Source of the DNA: Bacillota bacterium
GTDB lineage: Bacteria; Bacillota; Clostridia; Christensenellales; SZUA-584
Reading direction: 5' to 3'
DNA: 64,000 bases
Assembly (NCBI GenBank): GCA_023459495.1
Contig: JAEWTL010000077.1
Span: 62,001-126,000 of the forward strand
Shown: positions 50,070 through 60,492 of the stretch, piece by piece
How the letters are laid out: each line of letters begins with the position of its first letter
How positions within the stretch are numbered: position 1 is the stretch's first letter
Notes under the pieces: model-generated
What the model saw: only the letters and a program-made list of their open reading frames with translations
The model's database searches: none
What the model was told of the DNA's origin: nothing
Position numbers and translations under genes: made by a program

Positions 50070-51095
50070 TCAGCCTTCAGCTTTCGGTAATGCCTTCTTC
50101 TCTCTTTTACGGACCTTCCTCTCAGCACCCAGCAGACGGCTGGTTGCCATGAGCACGACGAGCAGCAGCCCGCCCCAGATCAGGCTGCCATAATACGTGT
50201 TGAGCTCGGGGAACATGTTCACGCTGGTTGCAATAATCTGAATGGTGATAACGGCGAGAAGCACATTGAATATCTTGCCCATACCGCCGTCCGGCAGAAC
50301 GCCCGCCAGCACCAGAATCAGAATGCAGCGCATCAGATAGATCGAGCCGTAGTCCGCTTTGGCCGAGTTCATCGTGGACACCATCAACAATGCGCCAACC
50401 GCGGCAATCATGCCGTTGATTACAAAAGTGGCATTGATCATTCGGGTCGTGTTGATCGCGCTGAATCTTGCCGCCTTCGGGTTGGAGCCGATCATATACA
50501 GCTTTCTGCCATAGGTCGTAAACTTAAGCAGGAAACCGACGAAGAGGAACACGAGCAGAAATACAAGGAGCGGCACCGGCAGGAATCCAAATACATAGAT
50601 GTGTCCCACCTCGCTGAATATTGACGGAATGCCGCTGACCGCATAGCCCTGCGTAAGACCAATTGCTATACCTCTAAATACCAGTTGGGTAGCCAGAGTA
50701 GCCAGAATCGGGGGGATTCCCAGTCTGGAGATCAGATTACCGTTGATGAAACCGCCGACGGCACCAGCCACAAGCGCAATCAGGATACCGCCGACAATGA
50801 TCAGCCCGAGATTGCCTTCGCCGTTTTCTGTCATCTTGATCCAGAACATGCATGCGAAGATGGAGGACAGATCGCCCAGCGCCACAAAGGATACGTCGAT
50901 GCAGCCTGCGATGAAGCAGAGCATGACGCCAAGCGTCATTACACCATACTCAGGGAACTGCATCGCCATGGACAGCCATGTATCCCCCTTCCAGAGCATT
51001 GATGACTTCGTAATGGTGAAAAACACCAATATCAGAAGCAGCAGGCCCAGCAGAAGGAATGTGTAGTTAAATTTAAAACCTATTTTCTTTTTCAT
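50070..51095 (-). CDS. Sugar ABC transporter permease (RbsC-like)
   Basis: CUT2 permease of 341 aa with about ten membrane segments, the AGCIDVSFVALGDL motif and the coupling loop GRKLYMIGSNPKAARFSAI. The C-terminus is Lys/Arg-rich. The ATG at 51095 with GAGAGGG upstream is chosen over a GTG three codons earlier. It pairs with the permease encoded immediately upstream. Confidence 0.9.
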   Translation of the reverse strand: MKKKIGFKFNYTFLLLGLLLLILVFFTITKSSMLWKGDTWLSMAMQFPEYGVMTLGVMLCFIAGCIDVSFVALGDLSSIFACMFWIKMTENGEGNLGLIIVGGILIALVAGAVGGFINGNLISRLGIPPILATLATQLVFRGIAIGLTQGYAVSGIPSIFSEVGHIYVFGFLPVPLLVFLLVFLFVGFLLKFTTYGRKLYMIGSNPKAARFSAINTTRMINATFVINGMIAAVGALLMVSTMNSAKADYGSIYLMRCILILVLAGVLPDGGMGKIFNVLLAVITIQIIATSVNMFPELNTYYGSLIWGGLLLVVLMATSRLLGAERKVRKREKKALPKAEG

Positions 51096-51110
51096 ACTCG
51101 ACACCCTCTC

Positions 51111-52115
51111 TTATATCGTCCGGCGCTTCGCCTGCACAGCCGAAACAGTAACGCCTGCCAGAATTACGAGCCCGTTGAAGAAGTCCTGCCAGTAGGAGTC
51201 GATTCCAATAAGCAAAAGGCTGTTGGATATCACAGTAATGAGCGTCACTGCAACAAGCGTACCAAATACACTGCCTTCGCCGCCATATATGCTCGCACCA
51301 CCCAGTATAACCGCCGGGATAACCTTTAAGTCCCAGCCGTTAAGGCCTTTGGGTATAGACTGACGGACCATAGCTACACGAAGCATGCCCGTGAGACCGG
51401 CGACAAGTCCTACGATTGCGTATAACCAAAACTTCGTTTTCTTTACGTTAATACCGGCACGCTCAGCAGAAATTTCATTGCCGCCGATTGCGTACAGCGC
51501 ACGGCCGAACATGGTGTATCTTAGAACGAACCATACAGCGGCTGCCAAAGCAACGAAAAACAGAAATACAGTAGGCATTGTAGAGCGCAAGCCAGTCGAG
51601 CTAAACACCTCGAAGAGCGATGACTCACCCAAGTAGCGGATCCCCAGCGGAAGCGTGGACGTGATTTCTCTGAGCTGTAAGAGCCCCATGCTGATGCCAA
51701 GGAACAGCGTTTGCGTACCCAATGTTACAATCATGGTATTTAGTTTGAATCGCGATATGATTAAGCCGTTCAGCATACCCAATACCAATCCGATCACGCC
51801 AGCGATCAGAAACGCCATCCATGCGGTTTGTTCACACCAACCCATCATCAGACAAATAGTTGTCGAAGCGGCATAGGACAATGAGGCCAGCGTCGGAAAT
51901 GACAGGTCGAACCCGCCTGATATGACAACCATCAGATTCATCAGCGCAAACATGCCAAATATGATCATGGAGCGAGCGATATCGGCTAAGGTGTTTGCTT
52001 CCAAAAGTTGGCCACCAGAGACGACCTGGATCATTATACACATGATCAACAGCACGATGAAGATGTAAAATTCCGTTTTGCGCGTAAAGCGACGGAGTTT
52101 TTGCGATACTCCCAT
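51111..52115 (-). CDS. Sugar ABC transporter permease (RbsC-like)
   Basis: CUT2 permease of 334 aa, with GGFDLSFPTLASLSY and the contact loop GRALYAIGGNEISAERAGI. AAGGGAGA precedes the ATG. It lies 14 nt downstream of the ATPase gene and 15 nt from the next permease gene, a typical compact arrangement. Confidence 0.9.
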   Translation of the reverse strand: MGVSQKLRRFTRKTEFYIFIVLLIMCIMIQVVSGGQLLEANTLADIARSMIIFGMFALMNLMVVISGGFDLSFPTLASLSYAASTTICLMMGWCEQTAWMAFLIAGVIGLVLGMLNGLIISRFKLNTMIVTLGTQTLFLGISMGLLQLREITSTLPLGIRYLGESSLFEVFSSTGLRSTMPTVFLFFVALAAAVWFVLRYTMFGRALYAIGGNEISAERAGINVKKTKFWLYAIVGLVAGLTGMLRVAMVRQSIPKGLNGWDLKVIPAVILGGASIYGGEGSVFGTLVAVTLITVISNSLLLIGIDSYWQDFFNGLVILAGVTVSAVQAKRRTI

Positions 52116-52129
52116 ATGTATTATCTCCC

Positions 52130-53614
52130 TTACCGAATGATATCCAGGATGACCTGGTTACTGATCTCGTCGCTTTCCATCTGGCCAACGATCCGACCTT
52201 CTTTCATCACGATGACACGGCTGCAGTTTGCAACGACTTCAGCCAAGTCGTCCGAGATGATGATTACCGCCAATCCTTCATTGGCAAGCTCATGCACCAG
52301 CTGGTGAATGTCCTGCTTGGCGCCTACGTCGACGCCCACAGTCGGGCCATTAAGGATCAGCACGTCGAGGTCATTGCTCAGCCACTTGGAGAGCACGATC
52401 TTCTGCTGGTTGCCGCCCGAAAGCGTCGATGCGTTTTTGCACGGGTCATCCGTAGCGATTGAGAACTTATCCACCCATTCATTTGCGTCGCAGATCACAT
52501 CTTTCTGCTTGATCAGACCAAGCCCGGTAGACAAGCGCTTTAAAGACGAGAGCGTGATGTTATCGGCAATCGGTTGCTGCAGGCACAAACCTTCCGTGAG
52601 GCGGTCTTCCGGCACATAGCCGATATGAAGCTTCTGCGCCATGATGGGAGAAGAAATCTTAACCTTCTTGCCGTTCAGTATGATGTCGCCGCTGTCTGGC
52701 TTTAAAAGCCCGAACAACGATAGTGCCAGTTCTGTACGGCCGGAGCCTAAAAGACCGGTAACTCCTAATATTTCGCCTTTGCGAAGCTCAAACGAAACAT
52801 CTTTATACATACCCTTGAGCGAGAGATTTCTTACCTCAAGCACGGGATCTTTACTGATGTTTTGAGGAATATAACGCGTATCCGTTATTTCGCGGCCGGT
52901 CATGTGGTACGTGAATTCCTGAGGCGTCAGATCCGAGGTGGCCCCGAGGAAAACGTTCTTACCATTACGCATGATCGCAATATCGTCGGAAATCTCAAAG
53001 ATTTCTTCAATTTTATGACTGATGAACATGATAGCGATGCCCGAATCACGCAGCTGGCGGACGGTCTTAAAGAGCGCGTCCACTTCCTTCTTGGTCAGCG
53101 CTGTCGTCGGCTCGTCCATGATGATGAGCTTGGCATTAAAAAGCAGCGCACGGCAGATGGCGATAAGCTGTTTATCGGCAACGCTTAAATCACCCATCTT
53201 AGCGTCCAGATCGATTTCGTGGCCGATCTTGCTGAGCGCTTCTTTTGCCGTCGCATCCATGCGCTTGCGGTTGACGAACTTATGATTGGCGGTGATTTCC
53301 GAGTTGAAAGCCAAATTTTCACGAACCGTCAGATTCGGAAAAATTGAAAGGTCCTGATAAATAACCTGGATGCCGAGCCGGGTAGCTTCTGCCGGGGTGA
53401 TCTTATTGATCTTTTCCCCCTGAAAATAAACCTCGCCCTCATCCTTTGTATAAACGCCGGAGATAATTTTAACCAGCGTGGATTTACCACAGCCGTTTTC
53501 ACCGGCGAGGCACATGACCTTACCGGGGCGCACTGCAAAATTCACATGATCCAGCGCATGTACACCCGAAAAGGTCTTGGAAATATTCTTCATTTCAAGT
53601 AAGTATTCAGACAT
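52130..53614 (-). CDS. Sugar ABC transporter ATPase, duplicated-domain (RbsA-like)
   Basis: A 494-residue double-domain ATPase. Domain one has Walker A GENGCGKST, LSVADKQ and LIIMDEPT. Domain two has GLLGSGRTE, LSGGNQQK, and a Walker B in which the usual Asp-Glu is replaced (DVLILNGPTVGVD). Loss of the second catalytic Glu is unusual even for the degenerate half. The ATG at 53614 has GGGAG 11 nt upstream. It is separated from the binding-protein gene by a 284-nt hairpin-containing gap. Confidence 0.87.
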   Translation of the reverse strand: MSEYLLEMKNISKTFSGVHALDHVNFAVRPGKVMCLAGENGCGKSTLVKIISGVYTKDEGEVYFQGEKINKITPAEATRLGIQVIYQDLSIFPNLTVRENLAFNSEITANHKFVNRKRMDATAKEALSKIGHEIDLDAKMGDLSVADKQLIAICRALLFNAKLIIMDEPTTALTKKEVDALFKTVRQLRDSGIAIMFISHKIEEIFEISDDIAIMRNGKNVFLGATSDLTPQEFTYHMTGREITDTRYIPQNISKDPVLEVRNLSLKGMYKDVSFELRKGEILGVTGLLGSGRTELALSLFGLLKPDSGDIILNGKKVKISSPIMAQKLHIGYVPEDRLTEGLCLQQPIADNITLSSLKRLSTGLGLIKQKDVICDANEWVDKFSIATDDPCKNASTLSGGNQQKIVLSKWLSNDLDVLILNGPTVGVDVGAKQDIHQLVHELANEGLAVIIISDDLAEVVANCSRVIVMKEGRIVGQMESDEISNQVILDIIR

Positions 53615-53785
53615 AAACTGGCAAACTCCCTTTCGAAAGAGTTTGTGGCGACATGCCACATGCGGCGCTTCTGCCGCGGACTATAGGGACACAACATGGT
53701 CATTGATGGAAACAGAGCGGCTGCCAAAGCGGGGTACTTACTGCGCATTCACTGCGCCTAGCTTCCATCAGTGGCCAGCCTGTTC

Positions 53786-53850
53786 AAAAAATCTACCCTC
53801 AGAAAGGGCTGTCTTTCAGGACATGGCAGGGAAGCTTTGCTCCCCTGCCA
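53786..53850 (-). other. Hairpins between binding-protein and ATPase genes
   Basis: TGGCAGGG (53824-53831) pairs with CCCTGCCA (53843-53850). A smaller stem (CCCT 53796-53799 with AGGG 53805-53808) is followed on the minus strand by six T. The placement matches the hairpin region between the corresponding genes at 27.1-27.25 kb. Partial termination after the binding-protein gene is likely. Confidence 0.55.
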
Positions 53851-53898
53851 CACAACGTCCCTTAATTATACATGTTCTGCAGCTTAACTGCAAACGGG

Positions 53899-54963
53899 TT
53901 AGAAGGTGAAGGTGTCTACGTTATCCTTCGTGATGGCCATCCAGCCCTGTCCAACAACAACCGTGCCTTCGACAGTCACACTGTTGTAGCTGTCCACGCC
54001 AAGGTCAGAGCCGGTATCAATCGATTCGCCGTTATACAGCATTACGCCGAGGTTCAGCATCGCCTTCGCAGCCAGCGCCGGATCCCACAGGGCAACGGAC
54101 TGCAGAACGCCTTCCTTCAGGTAGTCGCGCACTTCAGAGGGCAGAGCCACGGAGATCGCGAACACCTTACCGGTGAGGCCGAGTTCGTCGATCGCGCGGG
54201 CAGCGCCCGGAGCGTCGAACGAGGAGGTGCCGAGGATACCTTTGAGGTTCGGGTACTTCTTGATCAGTTCCTTGGTCTTCTGGTAAGCAACTTCCGCGTC
54301 AGACTCGGAGGAGACACGCTTGTCATCAACCAGGGTCATGTTCGGATAAGCTTCCTGCTGACGGGCGACAGCCGCGTCGGCCCAGTTGTTGTGGGATTCC
54401 ATCGTCATGGAGCCAACCATGGTGACGTATTCGCCTTCTTCGCCCATCTGAGCAGCCAGCTGATCCATCATGAACGCGCCGAGGCCCGCATCAGTGAAGG
54501 ATTCCACGTCGTAGTTGACATTGACCATGCTCCGCGCTTCGGTCGAAATCACGACAATGCCCTTTTCCATGGCTTCTTTGCAGATGTTCTCGCAAGCGTC
54601 CGGATCGTTAGGCGAGAAGCAGAGGACGTCGATGCCCTGCGCCACGAGGTCGGTCATGATCTGAACCTGAGCGGCAGCGTCAACTTCCGTGGGTCCTTTG
54701 TAGATGACGTCCATGCCATTGTCTTCAGCCCACTTGGTTACGCCGCTGTCACGAACGTAATCCCACCATGCCTGGCCGATAACCTTCGGCACGAAAGCGA
54801 TAACCGGGTTGCCTTTTGCTTCTTCGGTCGTCGTGGCCGGAGCGGAAGCCTGTTCGGTAGTTGTTGCGGCACTCGTTTCGGTCGACGGCTTGCTGCTGTT
54901 CGTACATGCAGCCATGCTCACTACCATCACAAGAATCAGTGCCAGCGCGATTAGTTTTTTCAT
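53899..54963 (-). CDS. Sugar ABC transporter substrate-binding lipoprotein (RhaS/LsrB-like)
   Basis: A 354-residue lipoprotein with lipobox SMAAC (Cys20) and a Thr/Ser/Ala linker. The mature type-1 binding fold has IAFVPKVIGQAWWDYV at the first strand and GTSSFDAPGAARA near the hinge, resembling RhaS/LsrB proteins and the binding protein at 2.3-3.4 kb. AGGAGG precedes the start. It lies directly downstream of L-fucose isomerase, so L-fucose or a related deoxysugar is a reasonable ligand guess. Confidence 0.86.
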   Translation of the reverse strand: MKKLIALALILVMVVSMAACTNSSKPSTETSAATTTEQASAPATTTEEAKGNPVIAFVPKVIGQAWWDYVRDSGVTKWAEDNGMDVIYKGPTEVDAAAQVQIMTDLVAQGIDVLCFSPNDPDACENICKEAMEKGIVVISTEARSMVNVNYDVESFTDAGLGAFMMDQLAAQMGEEGEYVTMVGSMTMESHNNWADAAVARQQEAYPNMTLVDDKRVSSESDAEVAYQKTKELIKKYPNLKGILGTSSFDAPGAARAIDELGLTGKVFAISVALPSEVRDYLKEGVLQSVALWDPALAAKAMLNLGVMLYNGESIDTGSDLGVDSYNSVTVEGTVVVGQGWMAITKDNVDTFTF

Positions 54964-55064
54964 AGCTCTTCCTCCTTTTTTTATCTCTGCTTTCGCAGAA
55001 ACCTAAATTTCCAAAACCATATTGCAGGCAAAAACTTTTAACCTTGTTCTGCCATTAAAACATT

Positions 55065-56831
55065 TTACTTATACAGCGGCCCCAAAGCAGCGCATGCCCT
55101 GTAATCAGCGCCTTCCAGATCATTGGTTCCAAAAGCGCTCCATGTGGACGGGCGGAAGATATCCTGATCATCCACGTTGTGCATGCAAACCGGTATGCGG
55201 AGCATGGAAGCGAAGGTGATCAGATCCTGTCCGATATGTCCATAGCAGAACGCACCGTGGTTGGCTCCCCACTTCGCCATCACGCTGTAAACATCCGTAA
55301 ACGCGCCTTTGCCTGTAAGTCTCGGAGCGAACCACGTCGTCGGCCAGGTCGGGTCTGTGCGCTGGTCAAGAATATTGTGAACCTCAGGATCGAGTTCGCA
55401 GCTCCAGCCTTCAGCCAGTTGCAGCACCGGGCCGAGTCCCTTCACCAGATTCAACCGCGCCATGGTAACCGGCATGCCGCCGCGCGTGCCGCCGATATAA
55501 TGGCTGGAGAAGCCGCCGCCGCGGAAGTAGTACTGGTCCGCAGGGCACCAATCGGTTTGGGCCAGAGAAGCGTTTGCTTCCTCTTCGGTCATTTCGTAAT
55601 AAGGCTTGATCACCGGATTTCCCTGTGCGTCCGAAATCGCAGCCGCGCCGTCAAGCGAAGCCGCGCCGGAATTGATCAGATGAATGATGCCGTTTTCGGC
55701 AAGTCCGGTCAGTTCTTTTCCGGTGACTCTCTTGACAGCTTCCGGGCTCCAGTAGGTGCGGACGTCCGCGAAGATGCCCGGCGTGTTTGTGAGCAGATGT
55801 TCGAACAACATCGTGAAGCCGTTGAGCGCATCGTTTTCTGTAGCAAGCACAAATGATTCTCTCAGCCCGTTCCAATCGAACTGGGAATTCAGCATTGCTT
55901 CAGCAAAGTCGAAGTTGGGCTTGTAATCTGTCCACTGGCGCTGTCCCTGTACGCCGCCCGCAATCGCGTTGTGGCCGCAGCTTTCTTCCACAAAACCGAG
56001 CTCAGCAAGCCGCGGGTTGCCGATCATCAGATCGCGGATGATCATGGCGCATTTGACGACAAACTCCCACTGCTGGTCCTTCACTTCGCGGGAGAACGCC
56101 ATATCGGCGGGGTTTTTTTCGTAGCCTTCTTTGCAGTGCTGCTTTGTCCACGCCAGTGCCTTTTCAAACTCCACAGGATCATAGATCCCGTTGTCGATAC
56201 GGCGAAGAATTTCGGTTTCGTCAACCGATTCGCTTCTCATACCAAAGTATTGCTGGAGCATATCCTGATCCAGGATCGAGCCCGCAATGCCCATGCACAT
56301 GGAGCCGATCTGCAGATAGCTCTTTGTACGCATCAGCTTGGCAGCAACGCCGCTCTTTGCGAAGCGGATGATCTTTTCCTGAACATCTTCCGGAATGGCG
56401 TAATCGTCCTTGTCCTTGACGTCATGGCCATAAATGCCGAAAGCCGGGAGACCTTTCTGAGAGTGGGCCGCCAGCACTGCCGCAAGGAACACCGCGCCGG
56501 GGCGCTCTGTGCCGTTAAAGCCCCAGACAGCCTTGATGGTTGACGGGTCCTGATCCATCACTTCGGTGGAATAGCACCAGCAGGGCGATACGGTCAGCGT
56601 AATGCCGACGCCTGCCCGTTCGAACTTTTCCTGGCAAATCGCGGCTTCTTTTACGCCGCCGATCGTCGTATCGGCAATTACAACCTCAAAAGGTGTGCCG
56701 TCCGGATACTTCAACTTTTCTTTAATCAGCTTTGCTGCGGAAATGGCCATACCCATCGTCTGGTCTTCCAGTCCTTCACGGACGCCGTTTCTTCTGCCGT
56801 CGATGCATGGCCTTATTCCTATTTTCACCAT
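55065..56831 (-). CDS. fucI: L-fucose isomerase
   Basis: Converts L-fucose to L-fuculose (also D-arabinose to D-ribulose), Mn-dependent, cytoplasmic. It is 588 aa, matching E. coli FucI (591). Long blocks agree throughout, including [46 protein letters not shown] and [14 protein letters not shown]. The metal ligands are the Glu in [11 protein letters not shown], the Asp in ATENDALNG and the His in [11 protein letters not shown] chose the ATG at 56831 (GAGAGG upstream); a longer frame has no RBS. It follows a LacI gene and precedes an ABC importer. No fuculokinase or fuculose-phosphate aldolase gene is in the window. Confidence 0.95.
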   Translation of the reverse strand: MVKIGIRPCIDGRRNGVREGLEDQTMGMAISAAKLIKEKLKYPDGTPFEVVIADTTIGGVKEAAICQEKFERAGVGITLTVSPCWCYSTEVMDQDPSTIKAVWGFNGTERPGAVFLAAVLAAHSQKGLPAFGIYGHDVKDKDDYAIPEDVQEKIIRFAKSGVAAKLMRTKSYLQIGSMCMGIAGSILDQDMLQQYFGMRSESVDETEILRRIDNGIYDPVEFEKALAWTKQHCKEGYEKNPADMAFSREVKDQQWEFVVKCAMIIRDLMIGNPRLAELGFVEESCGHNAIAGGVQGQRQWTDYKPNFDFAEAMLNSQFDWNGLRESFVLATENDALNGFTMLFEHLLTNTPGIFADVRTYWSPEAVKRVTGKELTGLAENGIIHLINSGAASLDGAAAISDAQGNPVIKPYYEMTEEEANASLAQTDWCPADQYYFRGGGFSSHYIGGTRGGMPVTMARLNLVKGLGPVLQLAEGWSCELDPEVHNILDQRTDPTWPTTWFAPRLTGKGAFTDVYSVMAKWGANHGAFCYGHIGQDLITFASMLRIPVCMHNVDDQDIFRPSTWSAFGTNDLEGADYRACAALGPLYK

Positions 56832-56870
56832 AACGCAATTGCCTCTCTTCATTTTTTTGATTGCAAACGG

Positions 56871-57908
56871 TTAAGCCGTTGTTGCCTGCACAAACCGTGT
56901 TGTTACTGAGTCTCTTATGACCGTACTTGTACGCAGTACCGTTACCTTAGCGTGTCCTTTATTCTTCCCTCTCATCCGGTCTAATAACATCAGCGCCGCA
57001 GATCTGCCGATTTCTGTGAGCGGCTGAGCAATAACGCTGAGATGAGGCTTTATTACCTGGGCAAAGGGCATATCGTCAAAGCCGAATACCGAAATGCTTT
57101 CAGGCACGCTGATTCCACGCTCGTTGATCGCCATCATCGCCCCAACGGTGACGTCATAGTTCGATGTAAACAGAGCTGTCATGCCTAAGTTATTGTTCAG
57201 CAATCGCTTACAAGCGCGGTATCCGCTTTCAATCGTAAAGTCAGTGTACTCAATCAAGCTGTCCTGAATAGCAAGGTCATACTTCTTGAGCATTGATATA
57301 TACCCGGATAAACGTTCCGTCGCCGTGTATACATCGCGGGGACCAGCAATAATGCCGATATTCGTGTGGCCATGCTCGATCAGGCAGGCGGTTGCGTCCT
57401 GAGCAGCCCGCGTGTTGTCAACCAGCACAGCATCCACCCGTCCGATGCAATCCGTCACCACCCGGTCCAGCAGAACGACGGGAATTCCATTTTGGAAAGC
57501 GGTGTTCAGGTGAGACCCATCGGCACCAACCGGCATATTGATTATTCCATCGACACGTTTCGCCATAGAGAAGTTAATGAGCTCTTTTTCCCTCTCATGA
57601 TCCGATCTTGAGTCACAAATGATCGTCGCATAGCCATTCTTACGCAATTCATCTACGATAATAGGTATTACATGTGCAACGAGTACATTCCCGATATCAG
57701 GTATAATAATTCCTACCGTATTCGACTTATTTGTCTTAAGACCGCGCGCAAATTCATTGACGGTAAAGTTGAGCTCACGTATGGCCAACTCGATCTTTTC
57801 GCGGTTTTCAGGCAGTACGTTACCGCCATTCAGATATTTAGAAATCGTTGCATAGGCCAGCCCAGAGTGCTTGGCCACGTCTTTAATCGTTGGCATTTCT
57901 TTATCCAT
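56871..57908 (-). CDS. LacI-family transcriptional regulator
   Basis: A 345-residue regulator. The HTH is in TIKDVAKHSGLAYATISKYLNGG, followed by a hinge and the periplasmic-binding-like effector domain (NTVGIIIPDIGNVLV, VFGFDDMPFA). The recognition helix reads LAYATISKYL, with Ala-Tyr in place of the common Ser-Val/Thr. The start is ambiguous: the ATG at 57908 is used here, but the ATG at 57896 has a slightly better GGA spacing. It is the first gene before fucI and the third ABC importer, and probably represses them until the sugar arrives. Confidence 0.88.
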   Translation of the reverse strand: MDKEMPTIKDVAKHSGLAYATISKYLNGGNVLPENREKIELAIRELNFTVNEFARGLKTNKSNTVGIIIPDIGNVLVAHVIPIIVDELRKNGYATIICDSRSDHEREKELINFSMAKRVDGIINMPVGADGSHLNTAFQNGIPVVLLDRVVTDCIGRVDAVLVDNTRAAQDATACLIEHGHTNIGIIAGPRDVYTATERLSGYISMLKKYDLAIQDSLIEYTDFTIESGYRACKRLLNNNLGMTALFTSNYDVTVGAMMAINERGISVPESISVFGFDDMPFAQVIKPHLSVIAQPLTEIGRSAALMLLDRMRGKNKGHAKVTVLRTSTVIRDSVTTRFVQATTA

Positions 57909-58374
57909 TTTTGTTATGAAACTCTTGTAAAAGTCTTTTGCCAGCGTCACGCAGTATCGCATAACGTTTCGCTGTTGTAAAGTTTACACACAGGCAGGGA
58001 TAATGTCAAGTGGTTAATGGAGAATTTGTTTTTTTATAAAACAATTCGGCATACTATATCCATATCATAGGTGATTTCATACCATATATTTGTTGTTTCC
58101 GTATATAGCGCAAGCTCGCAAGGCCATGAAATTGATAATAATTTGTCATGCGTAACGTTTCACGCTGTAAGAACGATTCGAAAAGTCAGATTAGTATCCT
58201 TCTTATTACTCTTAGCAGTGTTTAGGCGCAAAGCACATGCAGCTTCTGATACATGGCTATAATTCACTATAGGACACTGAACGTACAGGACACGGCCACC
58301 CAGTGTAACAAAAATAATCGTCAGGCCAGCGATCATTATGCGTATAATTATTTCAGTTAGGAATAAAGGGGAAA
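57909..58374. other. 466-nt intergenic promoter region of the fucI operon
   Basis: No gene is convincing. The stretch is AT-rich near 58020-58110 and carries two copies of TAACGTTTC (57962-57970 and 58153-58161), each followed within 2-3 nt by CGCTGT or GCTGT. These could be half-palindromic LacI operator sites (centre AACGTT). I cannot assign a -35/-10 pair with confidence. Confidence 0.5.
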
Positions 58375-59598
58375 TCAGTTAGCGGTTGCAGGCTGCGGCA
58401 GTGCCCCGCTTTCAAAATACTTGCGCAACACAAGGTCTGCGGCCCCATAATAGTTTTTCCTGCTCTCCAGCTGACTGATTGTCAGCACGGACAATATCGC
58501 GTCGCTCTTGAGTATCTCCCGGAGATTTTCGAAAAGCAGGCTCCGTATTTTATCACTCTGAAACACCATGCCGTACAGGATGATGATGTTGGGATTCACT
58601 ACAATGTACAGGTTTGCGATCGTCTGCGCCAGATATTTGATCGGATCGGCAAAATACGTAAGAAGTTCATCCTCGCCGCCCTCGAGGGCGCGGAGCACCT
58701 TCTCGATCTCCAGATTGCTCCGGTCTCCCCCGCACAACTCATTCAGCACGGGATGCTTCTCCAGCGAAATGTTCCGTAAGATGGCTTCCTCGCGTACCAG
58801 CGTTTCCAGGCAGCCGGTCCTTCCGCACTCGCAAAGCGCCTCGTTGCCCGCGACCACGGTATGCCCCACCTCGCCCGCCTCGTTGGTGCTGCCCATCAGC
58901 AGATTGCTATCGATGATGATGGCGCTGCCAAGGCCCTGACCATACTTTAAGAATACGCAGCTTTCCTCGTGTGCGCTGGAATGATAGTTGTAATTCGCCA
59001 TGGCAAGGGCGCGCACGTTGTTTTCCACCCAGACCGGAACACTGAGCTTTTCGGCGAAAAACTTTGCAAGGTTGGTGTTCTTCGGCACAATGCCAAACGA
59101 GTTCACGCTTACCCCAGTCTGCTGGTCCACCGTACCGATAATCGTCACCGCGCATCCCAAAAGGTTGGGTGGTTGTGCATCAACCAGCAGCGTTGCTGCC
59201 ATATCCGCGATTTCAGTAAGAAACGGCACCGCTTCACGGCTAAACTCGGAGGTGCGGCGGAACGCGCTTTTAATCGTCTTGTTCTGAAGATCGCAGATAC
59301 CGATGCTGACATAGTCGCGCTCGATATTGATGCCCAGCGCGCTGCCATAGGCACCGCTGAGGGTAAGCAGCCGTTCCCGGGGGCCGTTTTTACCCTTTTT
59401 CTCCACTGTGTTGCCGGTTTCCGCAATCAGGCCCTGTTCGATCATTTCGGCCACAAGAATGCTGATGGACGCCTTGGTGAGCCCCAGCCTTTTGGCCAGT
59501 TCCACTCGGCTGACATATCCATCCTTATACAGGATCATCGCGATATCCTTCCGGTTGTCGGACTTATATTTTTTTAACCGGCTGTCATGCTCCTTCAA
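58375..59598 (-). CDS. ROK-family transcriptional repressor (NagC/XylR type)
   Basis: A 407-residue protein with an N-terminal winged helix (VSRVELAKRLGLTKASISILVAEM, about 30-52) joined to a ROK domain. The zinc motif is CECGRTGC, and GEVGHTVV has the conserved His. The ATP motif region (GINIERDYVSIGI) lacks the GGT of the kinases, as expected of a regulator that binds but does not phosphorylate sugar. It lies downstream of the TauE-ADH-DUF4867-GH31 genes on the same strand and is the natural regulator for them. Confidence 0.87.
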   Translation of the reverse strand: MKEHDSRLKKYKSDNRKDIAMILYKDGYVSRVELAKRLGLTKASISILVAEMIEQGLIAETGNTVEKKGKNGPRERLLTLSGAYGSALGINIERDYVSIGICDLQNKTIKSAFRRTSEFSREAVPFLTEIADMAATLLVDAQPPNLLGCAVTIIGTVDQQTGVSVNSFGIVPKNTNLAKFFAEKLSVPVWVENNVRALAMANYNYHSSAHEESCVFLKYGQGLGSAIIIDSNLLMGSTNEAGEVGHTVVAGNEALCECGRTGCLETLVREEAILRNISLEKHPVLNELCGGDRSNLEIEKVLRALEGGEDELLTYFADPIKYLAQTIANLYIVVNPNIIILYGMVFQSDKIRSLLFENLREILKSDAILSVLTISQLESRKNYYGAADLVLRKYFESGALPQPATAN

Positions 59599-59721
59599 AT
59601 GGCTCTCCTGCTTTCGCCCGGCGGTTCATCCGCCTCATCGTACACCACCCTGCGCACCGCGAGTATGCGGCTGGAATGATCGAATTCAGTGTAGCATAAT
59701 CTGGAGTTTCGAACAAGACCA

Positions 59722-60492
59722 TCAGGACAGCATCGCAGTCTGAACGATCATAAATAAGCCGGAAACAGTCAGCAGTCCGTACACGACCTTCTCAAACTGA
59801 GCAGTGCTGATTTTGCTGCAGACGAAGGAGCCGAGCAGGATACCTGCCGTCCACGCCGCGAGCGCATACGCGATATAGGGCGTCACGTTTCCCAGCCGGT
59901 GCGACTGCCAGCGCATCGCAAGCAGGACTACGTTGAGCGTCAACCAGACGACTATCAGCGTTGCGCGGAAGCGCTGCTTTTCCGGGATCATCTTCTTGGC
60001 GTAGATGACCACGAGCGGGCCGCCCGTCGCAAACGCTCCCTGCAGCACCCCTCCTCCGACAAGGCAGAGCCGCAACAGCGCGCCGAGAAGCTTTTGTTTC
60101 AATGACGCTTGCGTTATTGTACCGATAGCATTGGTATCCGGTTTGCGCCGCGCGGGGATGAAGCCCATTACACCCGCAAACAGTGTAACCGCACCCAGCG
60201 TAAGCTTCAGCACTGTTTCGGGCAGGTATTGGCCCAGCAGCATCCCAACCGGCAGCCCGATTGCCATATAACCGATGATCCTCAGGTACTGCTTCCAATC
60301 CACGTCCCGCCGCCTGCGGATCAGGATGTAGACACCGTAAAGCGAAGATACCATCAGGACCAGCGTCACAGAGGTCTGCAGGCCAAGGATCAGGCTCAAA
60401 AAAGGCAGCGCCGTGATAGCGCCGCCAAATCCCGTCAGACCTTCGACCGTATACGCGAAAAATATGACCGCAGCGGTCAGCAGCTCCGTCAT
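59722..60492 (-). CDS. TauE/SafE-family membrane exporter
   Basis: A 256-residue membrane protein with about eight hydrophobic segments in two related halves (EGLTGFGGAITALPFL and GGGVLQGAFATGGPLVVIYAK, the family's two hallmark loops). Family members export sulfite, sulfoacetate and other organosulfonates or related anions. The ATG overlaps the stop of the iron-ADH gene in ATGA. Together with a DUF4867 and a YihQ-like GH31 gene this suggests export of a sulfonated end product such as DHPS or sulfolactate. Confidence 0.83.
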   Translation of the reverse strand: MTELLTAAVIFFAYTVEGLTGFGGAITALPFLSLILGLQTSVTLVLMVSSLYGVYILIRRRRDVDWKQYLRIIGYMAIGLPVGMLLGQYLPETVLKLTLGAVTLFAGVMGFIPARRKPDTNAIGTITQASLKQKLLGALLRLCLVGGGVLQGAFATGGPLVVIYAKKMIPEKQRFRATLIVVWLTLNVVLLAMRWQSHRLGNVTPYIAYALAAWTAGILLGSFVCSKISTAQFEKVVYGLLTVSGLFMIVQTAMLS

